From: a virus | Strand: one strand, 5' to 3' | IMG/VR virus record: IMGVR_UViG_3300035430_000256 | Span: 1 to 31,944 of that record | Length of the DNA: 31,944 nucleotides | Shown here: piece by piece, positions 13,914-23,242 of the stretch | How the letters are laid out: each line of letters begins with the position of its first letter | Position numbering within the stretch: position 1 is the stretch's first letter | Program-made: the position numbers and the translations under genes | The notes under the pieces: model-generated | Told to the model about the DNA's origin: nothing | The model's database searches: none | Seen by the model: the letters and a program-made list of their open reading frames with translations, nothing else

Positions 13914-15085
13914 AAAGAAAATCCTTTAAATGTATCTTTTGATACGTCTTGTTTGGTTCCTCCAATTACATAACTGGAAATTTCTGTTTCTTGAGGAGCT
14001 ACTTGAACTTCAGCACCTGAAATCCATTTTTGAGTCCAGGGTAAAGGGTTAGCACGCGGTACTGAGTACGGACACTTTACTCCAATAGCAGTCATTCGTT
14101 TGTGTGCAATCCATTCTATGTAGTCTGACAATAGTTGTGTATTGAGACCAATCATTGAGCCATCTTTGAATAGATAGTTAGCCCATTCTTTTTCTTGGTC
14201 AACTGCTTCAACAAACATATCAATGACTTCTTGCTCACACTCTTTTGCAATTTTAACAAAATCAGGATCATCTTGTGGTAAAAGTTTTAGAATCTGCTGA
14301 GTAGAACCAAGATGTACATTTTCATCACGAGCAATGAGTTTAATAATTTTAGCATTACCTTCCATCCTTTTAAGTTCGGCAAATGCCCAAGAACAGGCAA
14401 ATGATACGTAGAAACGTACACCTTCTAAGATGTTAACACTCGCTATACAAAGATATAGTTTCTTTTTTAGGTCGTACAAAGAGATAGATTTATTTGTATT
14501 TCTTTGAACAACACCAAGTTTCATTCCATCTACAGGGTCACAGTCTTCTTGGCTAACTACTTTATGTTCCCCTTCTCCAAATAGTTGATACCATTTAGTC
14601 ATTTCGATTAAATCATCATAGTGTTCAGAAATTGAATCTGCACAATCTACAATTTCTTGAATGTCCATCATTTCATCAAATACCTTAGAAGGGTTAGAGT
14701 AGATGTTACGTATGATATGGGTATAAGAGCGAGAGTGAATAGTTTCGCTAAATGTCCAAGTAATAATCCAGTTTTCAAGCTCTGGTAAAGACACAATAGA
14801 CCCGAAACTTTCTGCTGGAGCACGTCCTTGTACACTATCTAATACAATCTGTCTTTTGAGATTGGACGTAAAAATGTGCTGTTCATGCTCTGTAAGATTT
14901 TTAAAATCTGCTGCATCTCTTAAAATGTCTATTTCTTCTGGTCTCCAGAAAAATCCAAGTTGTTTATCAGTTAGTTTATCAAAAGCTCTGTATTTGAGGG
15001 TATCAAATCTTTGCATTCCGAGTGCATCATCAAAGAACATTTTTGACGCAGTGTGATCGTATGAGGTTGTATTTAGTACTGTCAT
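13910..15085 (-). CDS. nrdB: Ribonucleotide reductase class Ia small subunit NrdB
   Basis: NrdB houses the diiron centre and tyrosyl radical needed by NrdA to make dNTPs. The 391-residue protein has ligand segments LDSVQGRAP, FSETIHSRSYTHI (Glu and His ligands, with the radical Tyr), ILEGVRFYVSF and ARDENVHLGS, complete for a class Ia enzyme. The start is ATG 15085, with AAGGAAAA upstream; a longer TTG-initiated frame from 15109 would overlap nrdA and is less likely. It follows nrdA by 11 bases. Confidence 0.96.
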   Translation of the reverse strand: MTVLNTTSYDHTASKMFFDDALGMQRFDTLKYRAFDKLTDKQLGFFWRPEEIDILRDAADFKNLTEHEQHIFTSNLKRQIVLDSVQGRAPAESFGSIVSLPELENWIITWTFSETIHSRSYTHIIRNIYSNPSKVFDEMMDIQEIVDCADSISEHYDDLIEMTKWYQLFGEGEHKVVSQEDCDPVDGMKLGVVQRNTNKSISLYDLKKKLYLCIASVNILEGVRFYVSFACSWAFAELKRMEGNAKIIKLIARDENVHLGSTQQILKLLPQDDPDFVKIAKECEQEVIDMFVEAVDQEKEWANYLFKDGSMIGLNTQLLSDYIEWIAHKRMTAIGVKCPYSVPRANPLPWTQKWISGAEVQVAPQETEISSYVIGGTKQDVSKDTFKGFSL

Positions 15086-15096
15086 TGTTTTTTTCC

Positions 15097-17379
15097 TTAT
15101 AGTACGCAACTGTCACAGTCAGCGTCATCGATTTCTTCTGTTGGTAGATCATCAAGTTTGCTAATATCTATTTCGCCTTGACCGTCAAAAGTATTAAAAT
15201 AATACAGTTGTTTACCACCATATTTATAGAACATCAGTAAGTCTTGTATCATAGTGCTCATTGGTATTTTTTCATCTTCAAAAAATATAGGATTGTAACT
15301 AGTGTTTACGCTAATTCCTTGATCAATATATTTTTGAAGAACAGCCATAATTTTTAAATATCCTTGTGGAGAACGTTGATCCCACAATAGGTCGTATTTG
15401 TTTCTTAGTTTGTGTATACCAGGAACTACCTGTTTTAATACTCCGTCTTTTGACTGTTTAATAGACACGAATGAGCGAGGAGGTTCAACACCATTAGTAG
15501 CATTAGATATTTGTGCAGATGTTTCAGAAGGCATAAGAGCCATGAGAGTTGAATTACGAATACCATGAATCTGCATTTGTTCTCGTAAATCACTCCAATC
15601 CATCATATGAATAGGAGCAACCAGTTCATCTACATCTTTTTTATACGTATCAACAGGCAGTTTTCCATTAGCATATTTGGTTTCATTACTTTTTAAGCAC
15701 GCTCCTTGCTCTTGTGCTAAGTCAGCACTGGCTTTGATTAAATAGTAGCTCCATGCTTCTGCATATCTATTGACTAATTCCAGATCTGGATCTTGGTAAT
15801 TAGTTCCGTTTTTAGCCAACCAATACGCTAGGTTGATGATTCCAATACCAAGAGGTCTACGATTCATTGTCGCATTGTGAGCAGCTTTCACAGGGTAGTC
15901 CTGGTAGTCTAAAAGTGCATCCAACCCACGCACAGCTAATTCACAAGGTTTTGCGAAGTCTTCTGGTTTTTTGATCTTACCCCAGTTAATTGCAGAAAGA
16001 GTACATAATGCAATTTCTCCTTCTTCGTCATTGAAATCATTTAAAGGTTTAGTAGGTAAATCAATTTCACAGCAAAGATTAGATTGGTGAACAGGGGCTA
16101 TAGATTCTTCAAATGATGAGTGAGTGTTTGCATGGTCTACATTCATTAAGTAGATACGTCCTGTATTTTTACGTTCTTCCATAAAAGATGAAAACAGTTC
16201 AATTGCAGAGATAGTCTTCTTACGAATACTAGGATGCACTTCAGCTTTTTCGTATAAATACTTAAACTGTTCTTGATCATTAAAAAACGCCTCATACAAA
16301 CCAGGAACATCACTTGGAGAAAATAGTGTGATATCTCCACCAGAAAGCAATCTTTCATACATCAATTTATTAAACTGAACTCCGTAGTCCATGTGACGAA
16401 CCCTATTATCTTCAGTGCCTTTATTATTTTTCAACACCAAGAGATCTTCAACTTCCAGATGCCAGATTGGATAATACAAGGTGGCGGCACCATTTCGCAC
16501 ACCGCCTTGAGAGCAGGATCGTGTCGCACTTTGAAACATTTTATAGAACGGAATCACTCCTGTATGGTAAGCATCCCCGCTTCGGATTGGGCTTCCAAGG
16601 GCTCTAATTCTACCAGCTCCGATGCCAATGCCTGCTTTTTGGCTGACATATTTAACAATAGAGCTAGTGCTAGCATTAATACTATCCAGCGAATCATCTG
16701 TTTCGATAAGAACGCAGGAAGAGAATTGTCTTTGTGGTGTACGTACTCCTGCCATAACAGGAGTGGGTAAGGATAAATCAAATGTAGATATTGCATCATA
16801 ATAATCTTTCACCCACTTAATTCTTGTATCTTTAGGATAACTTTGAAAAAGTGTCATGGCAATAAGCATATAAGCCATTTGTGGGGTTTCAAATATTTGT
16901 TTAGTAACACGATTTTGAACTAGATACTTTCCTCTAAACTGTTCCATAGCTGCATAAGTTAAGGTGTTATCTCTTTGATGTTTTATATAGCTATTCAGTT
17001 TATTAAATTCTGCTTTAGTATAAGAAATAAGAATGTCTTTGTCATAGAATCCATTTTCTACGTTTTTTATAACTAATGTATGCAAATCCCAAGGGTCAAA
17101 CTGCCCATAAACCATTTTACGTAAATGATAATTAATTAAACGTCCTGCAACCCATTGATAATTAGGAGTTTCTTCAGAGATCAAATCAGCGGCAGATTTA
17201 ATTAACGTTTCTTGTACATCTTCAGTTTTGATACCATCAAAGAATTGAATCTGAGAATGAATCTCTACCTCACTTGCACTGACACCCGCAATCTCTTCAC
17301 AAGCAAAAGTAACTACTTTGTGTAGTTTTTCAATATTTAAAGATTCACGTGTGCCATCACGTTTAATAACTTCGGTCAT
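15097..17379 (-). CDS. nrdA: Ribonucleotide reductase class Ia large subunit NrdA
   Basis: This is the catalytic subunit that reduces ribonucleoside diphosphates. The 760-residue protein opens with an ATP-cone (VIKRDGTRESLNIEKLHKVV). It keeps FSSCVLI, NLCCEIDL (Asn, Cys and Glu of the active site), ALCTLSAINWG and the radical-transfer pair in LYYFNTF, and ends with CDSC for reduction by glutaredoxin. It is full length with no intein or intron, although phage nrdA genes often carry them. AAGGAAATCG precedes the ATG. Together with nrdB, mazG and glutaredoxin it forms one transcription unit. Confidence 0.97.
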   Translation of the reverse strand: MTEVIKRDGTRESLNIEKLHKVVTFACEEIAGVSASEVEIHSQIQFFDGIKTEDVQETLIKSAADLISEETPNYQWVAGRLINYHLRKMVYGQFDPWDLHTLVIKNVENGFYDKDILISYTKAEFNKLNSYIKHQRDNTLTYAAMEQFRGKYLVQNRVTKQIFETPQMAYMLIAMTLFQSYPKDTRIKWVKDYYDAISTFDLSLPTPVMAGVRTPQRQFSSCVLIETDDSLDSINASTSSIVKYVSQKAGIGIGAGRIRALGSPIRSGDAYHTGVIPFYKMFQSATRSCSQGGVRNGAATLYYPIWHLEVEDLLVLKNNKGTEDNRVRHMDYGVQFNKLMYERLLSGGDITLFSPSDVPGLYEAFFNDQEQFKYLYEKAEVHPSIRKKTISAIELFSSFMEERKNTGRIYLMNVDHANTHSSFEESIAPVHQSNLCCEIDLPTKPLNDFNDEEGEIALCTLSAINWGKIKKPEDFAKPCELAVRGLDALLDYQDYPVKAAHNATMNRRPLGIGIINLAYWLAKNGTNYQDPDLELVNRYAEAWSYYLIKASADLAQEQGACLKSNETKYANGKLPVDTYKKDVDELVAPIHMMDWSDLREQMQIHGIRNSTLMALMPSETSAQISNATNGVEPPRSFVSIKQSKDGVLKQVVPGIHKLRNKYDLLWDQRSPQGYLKIMAVLQKYIDQGISVNTSYNPIFFEDEKIPMSTMIQDLLMFYKYGGKQLYYFNTFDGQGEIDISKLDDLPTEEIDDADCDSCVL

Positions 17380-17388
17380 TCGATTTCC

Positions 17389-19215
17389 TTACTGTATAGA
17401 ACTTATATTATCGTTTTTAACGATAGAAACTTTATCAATTAATGGGTGGGTAAAGTCGTGAGAAATAAGAAAAACATTAAGATTATCTTCTTTTTGAAGA
17501 ACTTCTACAAGTTTGTCTTTGCCTTCATCATCAAGAACACCTGTAATCTCATCAAGAAATAGTAGATTAACACTACTACCTCCAAGTTTAGATAGCAGAC
17601 TTCTTATAGCTAAAAGAATGGAGGTTTGAATTCGTGAGAATTCACCTCCTGATACAGTTTCTATAGGTGTTGCGATCCCATTGTTGATGACGGAGATATT
17701 CAGTTTTTCTTTATCAAGTTTAAATTCAACTTGAAATTGACCATCACTTAGTATTGATAAATAATAATTTATTGAAACTTCTAGTTCTTTAGTTAAATTC
17801 TCAAGTTTAAATGCTACGATACCAGATGTGCTGAACGCTTTTTTAAGAATATTTAAAGAATTTATCTGATTTGATTTAGTTAGAGTATCATCTTTCACAC
17901 TTTGTTGTCTAACTGTAAAATCATTTTTTTGGTCAATTAGGGCGTCTACTCTCGCATTGTGCATACTAACTTGTTTATTGTGTTCTTGAATATCTTTTGC
18001 TGCATTTGCTTGAATAGTGTGTTCATACTGTAGTTCTTTAATTTTACTTTTAATATTTCCTACATTTGGATAGTCTTTTGCAACAGTGTTATCAATTAGC
18101 TGGGTTAGATGCTCAAAACGTTCAATTTTTCTTTTGTTTTCAATATACTCTTTCTTTTTATTATCTATCTGCTTAATCTCATTGCTCCATTCAGTAGCTT
18201 TTTTCATGGCTTCTTTGTATAGAGTAGTTTTTTCATTAAGCGCATCTTTTAGATCATCTTTTACCTTACGAAGATGAGTCGTGTCAATTGTTTGACCACA
18301 TGCAGGACATATATCATTAACTCGCACGTTTGCGACATCATTTTCAAGAGTGCTAATTTCACTTTTAAGAACGACTATTTTATTTTTTGTTTCCTGATAT
18401 GCTTCATGGTATAAAAATTCATCGGGGGCAGTCATTCCAGAGTTAAATTCTAGGGTGTCTCGCTCTTCTAAGTACATATTATTTTTATCTATCTTCTTGC
18501 AGGTAGCTTCATAATTATGTAATTCTTGTTGTAATACTCCTATTTCTCTCTGTAATGCTTCATCAATTTCAGGCATCTCTTTTTCAGATTGTTTAGCCGG
18601 TATAGAGGTGATAGCTAGAAAGTCCTCTATGGTTTTCAACTCTCCTATTAATCTATTGTACTCTCTATCAACTTCAGTTGATTTAGTTTTTACACGTTCT
18701 CCAATTGATATGTACTTTTCAAGATTAAATAGGTTGATAAGAAACTTTTTACGATTAGCGTCCGTAGCTTTAAGGAACTCAAGTAAGTCTGTAGAAGACT
18801 GATATGTTAGTTGAGAAAACACCTCAAAGTCTGTACCCACAATATCAGCTATCTTTTTATACGTGTCTAGTACCTTGTGATCAGAAATATCGGTTCCATC
18901 TTCAATAAGCTTTACTTTAGTTTGCGCCCCTGATCGTATAACGTCAACTTGATAATTTATATCATCTTTAGTAAAAGTTAGAGAAGTAGACCAAGATTTT
19001 TCTTTAGACCAACGGTTAAGGATATCAGTCTTTTTAATTCCTTTAATATTCTTATTGAAAAGAGTTTCTTGAATAATCATTGCAATAGATGACTTACCAC
19101 TACCATTTGGGGCAGTAAGTTGAGTGATTCTATTGTTAGCTAAATCAATTACATTGTTTTTACCATAACTGAACATATTTGAAAAAGTTAGTTTATTAAG
19201 AACTATGCTACTCAT
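17389..19215 (-). CDS. 46: Recombination nuclease ATPase subunit, gp46 / SbcC / Rad50-like
   Basis: A 608-residue SMC-type ATPase with Walker A APNGSGKSS (35-43), a long coiled coil broken by a zinc hook CPAC near residue 300, the ABC signature VSGGEFSR near residue 523 and Walker B LLFLDEIT. With gp47 it resects DNA ends for recombination-dependent replication and can degrade host DNA. Length is close to T4 gp46. It overlaps the PP-loop ATPase gene by eight bases, so the 46 and 47 genes are separated by that gene. Confidence 0.95.
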   Translation of the reverse strand: MSSIVLNKLTFSNMFSYGKNNVIDLANNRITQLTAPNGSGKSSIAMIIQETLFNKNIKGIKKTDILNRWSKEKSWSTSLTFTKDDINYQVDVIRSGAQTKVKLIEDGTDISDHKVLDTYKKIADIVGTDFEVFSQLTYQSSTDLLEFLKATDANRKKFLINLFNLEKYISIGERVKTKSTEVDREYNRLIGELKTIEDFLAITSIPAKQSEKEMPEIDEALQREIGVLQQELHNYEATCKKIDKNNMYLEERDTLEFNSGMTAPDEFLYHEAYQETKNKIVVLKSEISTLENDVANVRVNDICPACGQTIDTTHLRKVKDDLKDALNEKTTLYKEAMKKATEWSNEIKQIDNKKKEYIENKRKIERFEHLTQLIDNTVAKDYPNVGNIKSKIKELQYEHTIQANAAKDIQEHNKQVSMHNARVDALIDQKNDFTVRQQSVKDDTLTKSNQINSLNILKKAFSTSGIVAFKLENLTKELEVSINYYLSILSDGQFQVEFKLDKEKLNISVINNGIATPIETVSGGEFSRIQTSILLAIRSLLSKLGGSSVNLLFLDEITGVLDDEGKDKLVEVLQKEDNLNVFLISHDFTHPLIDKVSIVKNDNISSIQ

Positions 19216-20125
19216 CTTGATTTCTTTCTATTTCCCGTTCGATAAAGATTTTTCTCATATAATTAAGAGTAAATCTTTCCCATGTAATAAATGTCTGCAT
19301 TCTAAAAGCGCAGTATTTTCTAATTTCATCTTCTAAGCCACCTACTAGTTTAATAGATTTTTCCCAACCTGTCATCTTAACTCTTCTTGTGAGATGTGGG
19401 AATGCCTCGTACAAAAAGTCATTATTCTTGTCTCCTGGCTGATCGCCGTCAAAGTTCGAGGCATAGTGACAGAATATAGGCTCAAGCGATGTAAAGGTAA
19501 AAAATCGCTTGTCTTTAGCTATAGCGTATTTGATAATGTTCGGAGAATCTTCCCACCACCCAACACCAATTTGGCGATGAAAATCAGGATTATGCCCAGA
19601 AAAAATAATAATCTCATCATCTTCTACATAGTTGAATAAATTACACAAGGCAATTTGAGAATATGAGTGTGTGAACTGACCATATTTTACCGCATCTGGT
19701 ATCGTATGTTTCATCATTTTGTCTAGCGGAAGATTAATAACTTTATGAGGAATTTTACGGTCTTGACAGTATTTAGCGGCATAGATGATATCATAATCAT
19801 TTGCTCCTTCAAATAATCTTTGTGAAATAGCTCTAAAAGTAATGCCTTGTTCATAAAATGTTTCGGCAGTAACTTCTGAATCTATCCCACCACTCAGAGC
19901 TAATACATATTTATAGTCTTTATACTTTTCACCAAATGCTATTGCTAATTTGGTTAGGTCACGTTTAAACGATTTAGAACGACGACTATACTCTGGAACA
20001 CTAACTCTTACACCAATTGACGGTATCAAATTAGAACACAAATAGTTTTTCTCTGGTCTTAGATACGAGTTATTCTGAACATACTCCCAATAAACTCTAT
20101 TAAGACGTAATAAATCAGACGACAT
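19208..20125 (-). CDS. PP-loop (N-type ATP pyrophosphatase) family protein
   Basis: A 305-residue protein with the PP-loop motif SGGIDS (78-83) in YVLALSGGIDSEV. These enzymes adenylate a substrate carbonyl before attack by ammonia or sulfur, as in asparagine synthetase, QueC or tRNA thiolation enzymes. The expected second strand (ITFRAISQRLF) and IIFSGHNPDF are present. A QueC-type four-cysteine zinc site is not evident, and no glutaminase domain is fused, so neither QueC nor full asparagine synthetase fits. It is wedged between the two subunit genes of the recombination nuclease, overlapping both. Target unknown; nucleobase or tRNA modification are options. Confidence 0.75.
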   Translation of the reverse strand: MSSDLLRLNRVYWEYVQNNSYLRPEKNYLCSNLIPSIGVRVSVPEYSRRSKSFKRDLTKLAIAFGEKYKDYKYVLALSGGIDSEVTAETFYEQGITFRAISQRLFEGANDYDIIYAAKYCQDRKIPHKVINLPLDKMMKHTIPDAVKYGQFTHSYSQIALCNLFNYVEDDEIIIFSGHNPDFHRQIGVGWWEDSPNIIKYAIAKDKRFFTFTSLEPIFCHYASNFDGDQPGDKNNDFLYEAFPHLTRRVKMTGWEKSIKLVGGLEDEIRKYCAFRMQTFITWERFTLNYMRKIFIEREIERNQDE

Positions 20126-21077
20126 TCAGAGATTTAAACTCCGTCAGTACTCGTTCTGTATCAGCTACTTTGATATGTTTAAGATAAATTTCTAGTTCTT
20201 CATAGATTGTTTTATTTTTCAAATCAAGAGTAGATTCTTCTGCTGGCTTTTCTACCATTTTTTTATCTAACAGCTCAGAGTTTTCCATCTTGGCGAGTTG
20301 ATCTAATGATCCTGTAACTTCATATACTACATGATGAAATGAGTCTGGAAGCATCTCTTCTCCAACAGCAATCTTACGTCGTATAAGTTTAGGTAGTTTT
20401 AAGTCATAAAACTCACGCGTGTAGTTGCGTGAATCTACTATATCAAAAATATCTACTCCATATTCACGATGTTCATCACGGTCAAACGTAGTGTTTAATG
20501 GAGAACCAGGGTAGTAACAGTTAGTGTCACCATAACGATGATTAAAGTGTAAATCGCCAAGTAGACATAAGCCCCAAGGAGAGAGACGGGAGAAATCATA
20601 TTCTGGCGTAATATGCGGAGGCACTTCTCCACGAATATGCGTGACCAATATATCATCGTTGACATATGTTGGTAAATTGTCGAGCTGCATTTCTCCATAC
20701 GGGTAGAATTGAAATGACGTTTTGCCCACAGTCGCACGTCCGTTTCTAGTAAATAAATGGACGTTCTCATTTTTGATGGCATTATCTTCATTAAAATGTT
20801 CAAAGAACGATTCTCCTTTTCTAGTTGCTTCATGGTTTCCTGGAATGATGTAGGTTGGAATTGAGACTGAATTGATATAACTTAGAAACAAACAGATTTC
20901 ATCTGGTTCTGGTTTTTTATCAAAGATGTCTCCTGCAATAATATGTACATCACAGCTTTGTTCTAGTGCTATTAATTTACGAAACATTGCCTTGAATCTA
21001 CCAACTTGCCAGTCATAGGGTACTTTTTTCTTGTGTAGATTGATGTGCCAATCTGCAGAACAGATAATTTTAGTCAT
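20115..21077 (-). CDS. 47: Recombination nuclease subunit, gp47 / SbcD / Mre11-like
   Basis: A 320-residue calcineurin-like phosphoesterase. Metal-binding motifs appear in order: ADWH (D9, H11), AGDIFD (D50), PGNHE (N81, H82), THIRGE, and GDLHFNHR. It is the nuclease partner of gp46 in end resection. The ATG at 21077 has GAGGAAAGG upstream, next to the GC-rich structured gap, which is therefore its 5' leader if transcription comes from upstream genes. Confidence 0.94.
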   Translation of the reverse strand: MTKIICSADWHINLHKKKVPYDWQVGRFKAMFRKLIALEQSCDVHIIAGDIFDKKPEPDEICLFLSYINSVSIPTYIIPGNHEATRKGESFFEHFNEDNAIKNENVHLFTRNGRATVGKTSFQFYPYGEMQLDNLPTYVNDDILVTHIRGEVPPHITPEYDFSRLSPWGLCLLGDLHFNHRYGDTNCYYPGSPLNTTFDRDEHREYGVDIFDIVDSRNYTREFYDLKLPKLIRRKIAVGEEMLPDSFHHVVYEVTGSLDQLAKMENSELLDKKMVEKPAEESTLDLKNKTIYEELEIYLKHIKVADTERVLTEFKSLNVV

Positions 21078-21114
21078 TTAAGATTGCCTTTCCTCAGAAT
21101 GTATGCTAATTTAT

Positions 21115-21255
21115 GTTTACTAGCTTGTGAACAGCGCTACACCGCCAGGTGAAAAGCTGTTGAACATGGCCTCCCTATATGGGTTAGCGTCGGCACGTAG
21201 TGCCGCAGCAAGGAACGTAGTTCCGCATAGCCTTAGCCACGTCAGAACTACGTCT
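21115..21255 (-). ncRNA. Candidate structured RNA / cis-regulatory leader before gp47
   Basis: The 183-base gap 21078-21260 is the longest non-coding stretch seen and is about 55% GC over 21121-21240, against roughly a third elsewhere. On the - strand it can form two hairpins with TAC loops (21212-21224 and 21191-21205), CCC-ATATA-GGG, and a longer hairpin AACAGC...GCTGTT (21130-21161) with an inner CACC-TGGC-GGTG. The first two hairpins are near-copies that differ by a compensating base pair. A third segment, 21245-21253, can pair with 21215-21223, competing with one hairpin. No tRNA or known riboswitch was recognised. A 15-codon frame from ATG 21167 to TAG 21120 might be a leader peptide. 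Confidence 0.45.
21192..21227 (-). repeat. Tandem 16-base hairpin repeat with compensatory change
   Basis: TGCGGAACTACGTTCC (21212-21227) and TGCGGCACTACGTGCC (21192-21207) repeat with a 20-base period. The only two differences (A to C, T to G) face each other in the stem, so pairing is kept. Confidence 0.7.
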
Positions 21256-21260
21256 TAATT

Positions 21261-22088
21261 TTACTCTTGTTTATTGATAATCTTTCCAACGTCACCTTCA
21301 AAAGTATAACTTCCAACATGATTCAGCTTCGTATTTGGATCTAACCAAATCTCTCCACCAATCTTTTGCCATCTACGGCAGAAAGTATAATCTTCAGAAA
21401 GATACCGATTATCGTCAGGATCTAACCAAGTGTCAAATAGTGCATAACAATATTTATTGAATCTTTCATCAATATTAGAATCATTACGATAATGAAGTTC
21501 TGGATACGCTTGACACATCTTTTCTACAGTTTCTCTTTTTACCAAAAAGAAACCAGTTGAAGCATCTAACACCTCTACTGCACCATTTTCAACTCTAATC
21601 TGACGATTTTCTTGATTAACAAACTTAAAGTTAATTGCATATTGAATTGGTAAAGCTTTTTTAGGGTATGCTGCTGCCATAATAGGCTTATCATACGCTA
21701 AAGCACGAAGTACTGACTCTACGTCAAACTCAATATCTGAATCAATAAACATCAAATGAGTACAATCTGACTCAAGAAACATAGCTGTTAGAATATTTCT
21801 AGCACGAGTAATCAAAGATTCATTACGAAGAGTAGTGATTCTAAAATTAATTCCATGTTGTATAAATGCTTGACTTACACGAAACATTGACAAGAAATAT
21901 TGATCAGTTAGCATCCCCCCATAACAAGGAGTAGCAAAGAAAACATTATGCTGTCTCAATCGTGTTAAATCAATGGTTGCTTGATTACCATCAACTTGTT
22001 TGAAAGCACCAAAACTTTTCTCAGTAGGTTGCCCTTCTTCCGAAGTTACAACCTCTTTAGGCTTCATATCTGATAATGATTTTTTCAT
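21261..22088 (-). CDS. GT-A-like glycosyltransferase
   Basis: A 275-residue protein with a nucleotide-diphospho-sugar transferase pattern: NVFFATPCYGG near residue 48, ITTLRNESLITRARN, a metal-binding DSD in LMFIDSDIEF, and SEDYTFCRRW with GGEIWLDPN near the end, as in GT2-like enzymes (catalytic ED and C-terminal WxDP). It lacks membrane segments and is probably cytoplasmic. A putative charged leader of about 40 residues precedes the fold. Its start abuts the ssDNA-binding protein gene. It may glycosylate phage DNA or a virion or host component; similar proteins are common beside marine phage replication genes, from memory. Confidence 0.75.
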   Translation of the reverse strand: MKKSLSDMKPKEVVTSEEGQPTEKSFGAFKQVDGNQATIDLTRLRQHNVFFATPCYGGMLTDQYFLSMFRVSQAFIQHGINFRITTLRNESLITRARNILTAMFLESDCTHLMFIDSDIEFDVESVLRALAYDKPIMAAAYPKKALPIQYAINFKFVNQENRQIRVENGAVEVLDASTGFFLVKRETVEKMCQAYPELHYRNDSNIDERFNKYCYALFDTWLDPDDNRYLSEDYTFCRRWQKIGGEIWLDPNTKLNHVGSYTFEGDVGKIINKQE

Positions 22089-22744
22089 TAAGCTAGGTCA
22101 TCCACATCTTCTGCTGGTTTAAATTCGTCAGATACATCACCTGCGAAATAAGAGGTGTTATTTAACAACCACTCTTTTTGCTCATCATATGTTTGACGTT
22201 TATAAATTTTTGATAATTCATAAAGCTCAAGAGCTTTTTCTGCATCTGTAAGAGCAGAGTTATTACGAGCAGGCAGGCAGGAGTATTTCACATTTTGTGG
22301 AAGAGGACCTGTCTTTTCTTTTTTAATGGTAATATCATAACCACCTTCGCTATCTGCTGGATTTCCATAATCAGGATTAGTAGCATAGTCTACAATCTGA
22401 GAATATATAGTTGAACGCAGATCGAACAATTTAATCTGTCCATCAGCGCGATCAATTACATTACATACATATGAAAATTGCGGTTTATCCGCATAAATAG
22501 CGTCATCGATCTCTTTGAAAGGATCTTGAGCAGAGTTGTCAAAAGATTCAGTTTCACGACTGAACTGTAGACATTCTACTGGCATTTTTTTACCTTCTTT
22601 AGTAACTACCCAATAGCAGTAGCGAGGCATCACGTCCCCTAAAAGACGTACTTTGGTATCTCCGATACCGAGTGTGAGTCGTTGAATTTCACGACGTTCG
22701 TTGCTTGAGGTTTGCTTTCCTTTAGCTTTATCCCATGCGACCAT
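22088..22744 (-). CDS. Single-stranded DNA-binding protein, gp32-like
   Basis: A 218-residue protein with an OB-fold-like centre (KVRLLGDVMPRYCYWVV, YVCNVIDR, GQIKLFDLRSTIYSQIVDYA), YGNPADSEGGYDITIKKE, and a very acidic C-terminus (DEFKPAEDVDDLA). This order and the acidic tail match phage gp32-type SSBs, where the tail binds replication partners. It coats ssDNA at the fork and for recombination. AAGGAG lies eight bases before the ATG in a 30-base gap, suggesting strong translation. The zinc motif of T4 gp32 is not clear. Placement beside the helicase supports the call. Confidence 0.72.
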   Translation of the reverse strand: MVAWDKAKGKQTSSNERREIQRLTLGIGDTKVRLLGDVMPRYCYWVVTKEGKKMPVECLQFSRETESFDNSAQDPFKEIDDAIYADKPQFSYVCNVIDRADGQIKLFDLRSTIYSQIVDYATNPDYGNPADSEGGYDITIKKEKTGPLPQNVKYSCLPARNNSALTDAEKALELYELSKIYKRQTYDEQKEWLLNNTSYFAGDVSDEFKPAEDVDDLA

Positions 22745-22774
22745 AGTAGTTTCTCCTTTGTTGTTCGTTAGAAC

Positions 22775-23242
22775 TTAAGTGTAGGATTTCCTCGAAACCG
22801 AGGACTCTTGTGTAAAATATATTTTATCGCCTTTTATATTTACGAAAGGGTTATCAATATCTTTTCTAATATAATTTTTAGCGATGTAGTCTTGGTCCTC
22901 ACTTACTCTTCTCATAGAGAGGAGTTGTAAGTATTCTGTCTTTTGTATTACAGAAACATTTTGTGTTAAAAACCATGGGTTCTTAAAATAACTCATAGGC
23001 TCTTCTGTTTGATAGTTACAAACAAGTTTTTCTTTTTTCTGTTCTAAAAGACCTGTAGTGAATAAGTGCATTGGTATATGATTTATCTTTAATGCCCCCA
23101 TCAATCCTTTAGTTGTTCTTGCATTATACAACTTAGTTTGCGCAAATGCCAAGATTAATATTGCTGTCTGATCTTTTCTTGCCTTTGATAGTAATTCATA
23201 CCAATTAAAGTATATAATATCCACGCTGCTTATACCATTCAA
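22775..23242 (-). CDS. Hypothetical replication-region protein
   Basis: A 155-residue protein of unknown family. The frame begins at TTG 23242, inside the helicase gene, with GTG at 23224 as an alternative; neither has a clear Shine-Dalgarno, so the start is uncertain. The N-terminal part is helical (TAILILAFAQTKLYNART), the C-terminal part polar. It lies between a UvsW-like helicase and the ssDNA-binding protein, so a replication or recombination accessory role is plausible but not shown. Confidence 0.6.
   Translation of the reverse strand: MNGISSVDIIYFNWYELLSKARKDQTAILILAFAQTKLYNARTTKGLMGALKINHIPMHLFTTGLLEQKKEKLVCNYQTEEPMSYFKNPWFLTQNVSVIQKTEYLQLLSMRRVSEDQDYIAKNYIRKDIDNPFVNIKGDKIYFTQESSVSRKSYT

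Noticed and set aside
15085-15109. TTG-initiated extension of nrdB into nrdA
   Set aside because: The ATG at 15085 has an AAGGAAAA site and matches the usual NrdB N-terminus better.
16393-16770. 125-codon + strand frame inside nrdA
   Set aside because: It lies opposite the catalytic core of NrdA and has no start signal or recognisable domain.
13910-17379. Intron, intein or homing endonuclease in nrdA/nrdB
   Set aside because: Both genes read uninterrupted and at normal length with all active-site motifs.
20495-20833. 112-codon - strand frame inside gp47
   Set aside because: An out-of-frame shadow within a well-conserved nuclease gene.
21078-21260. A tRNA or tmRNA in the GC-rich gap
   Set aside because: No cloverleaf, T-loop GTTCRA or CCA end could be found on either strand.
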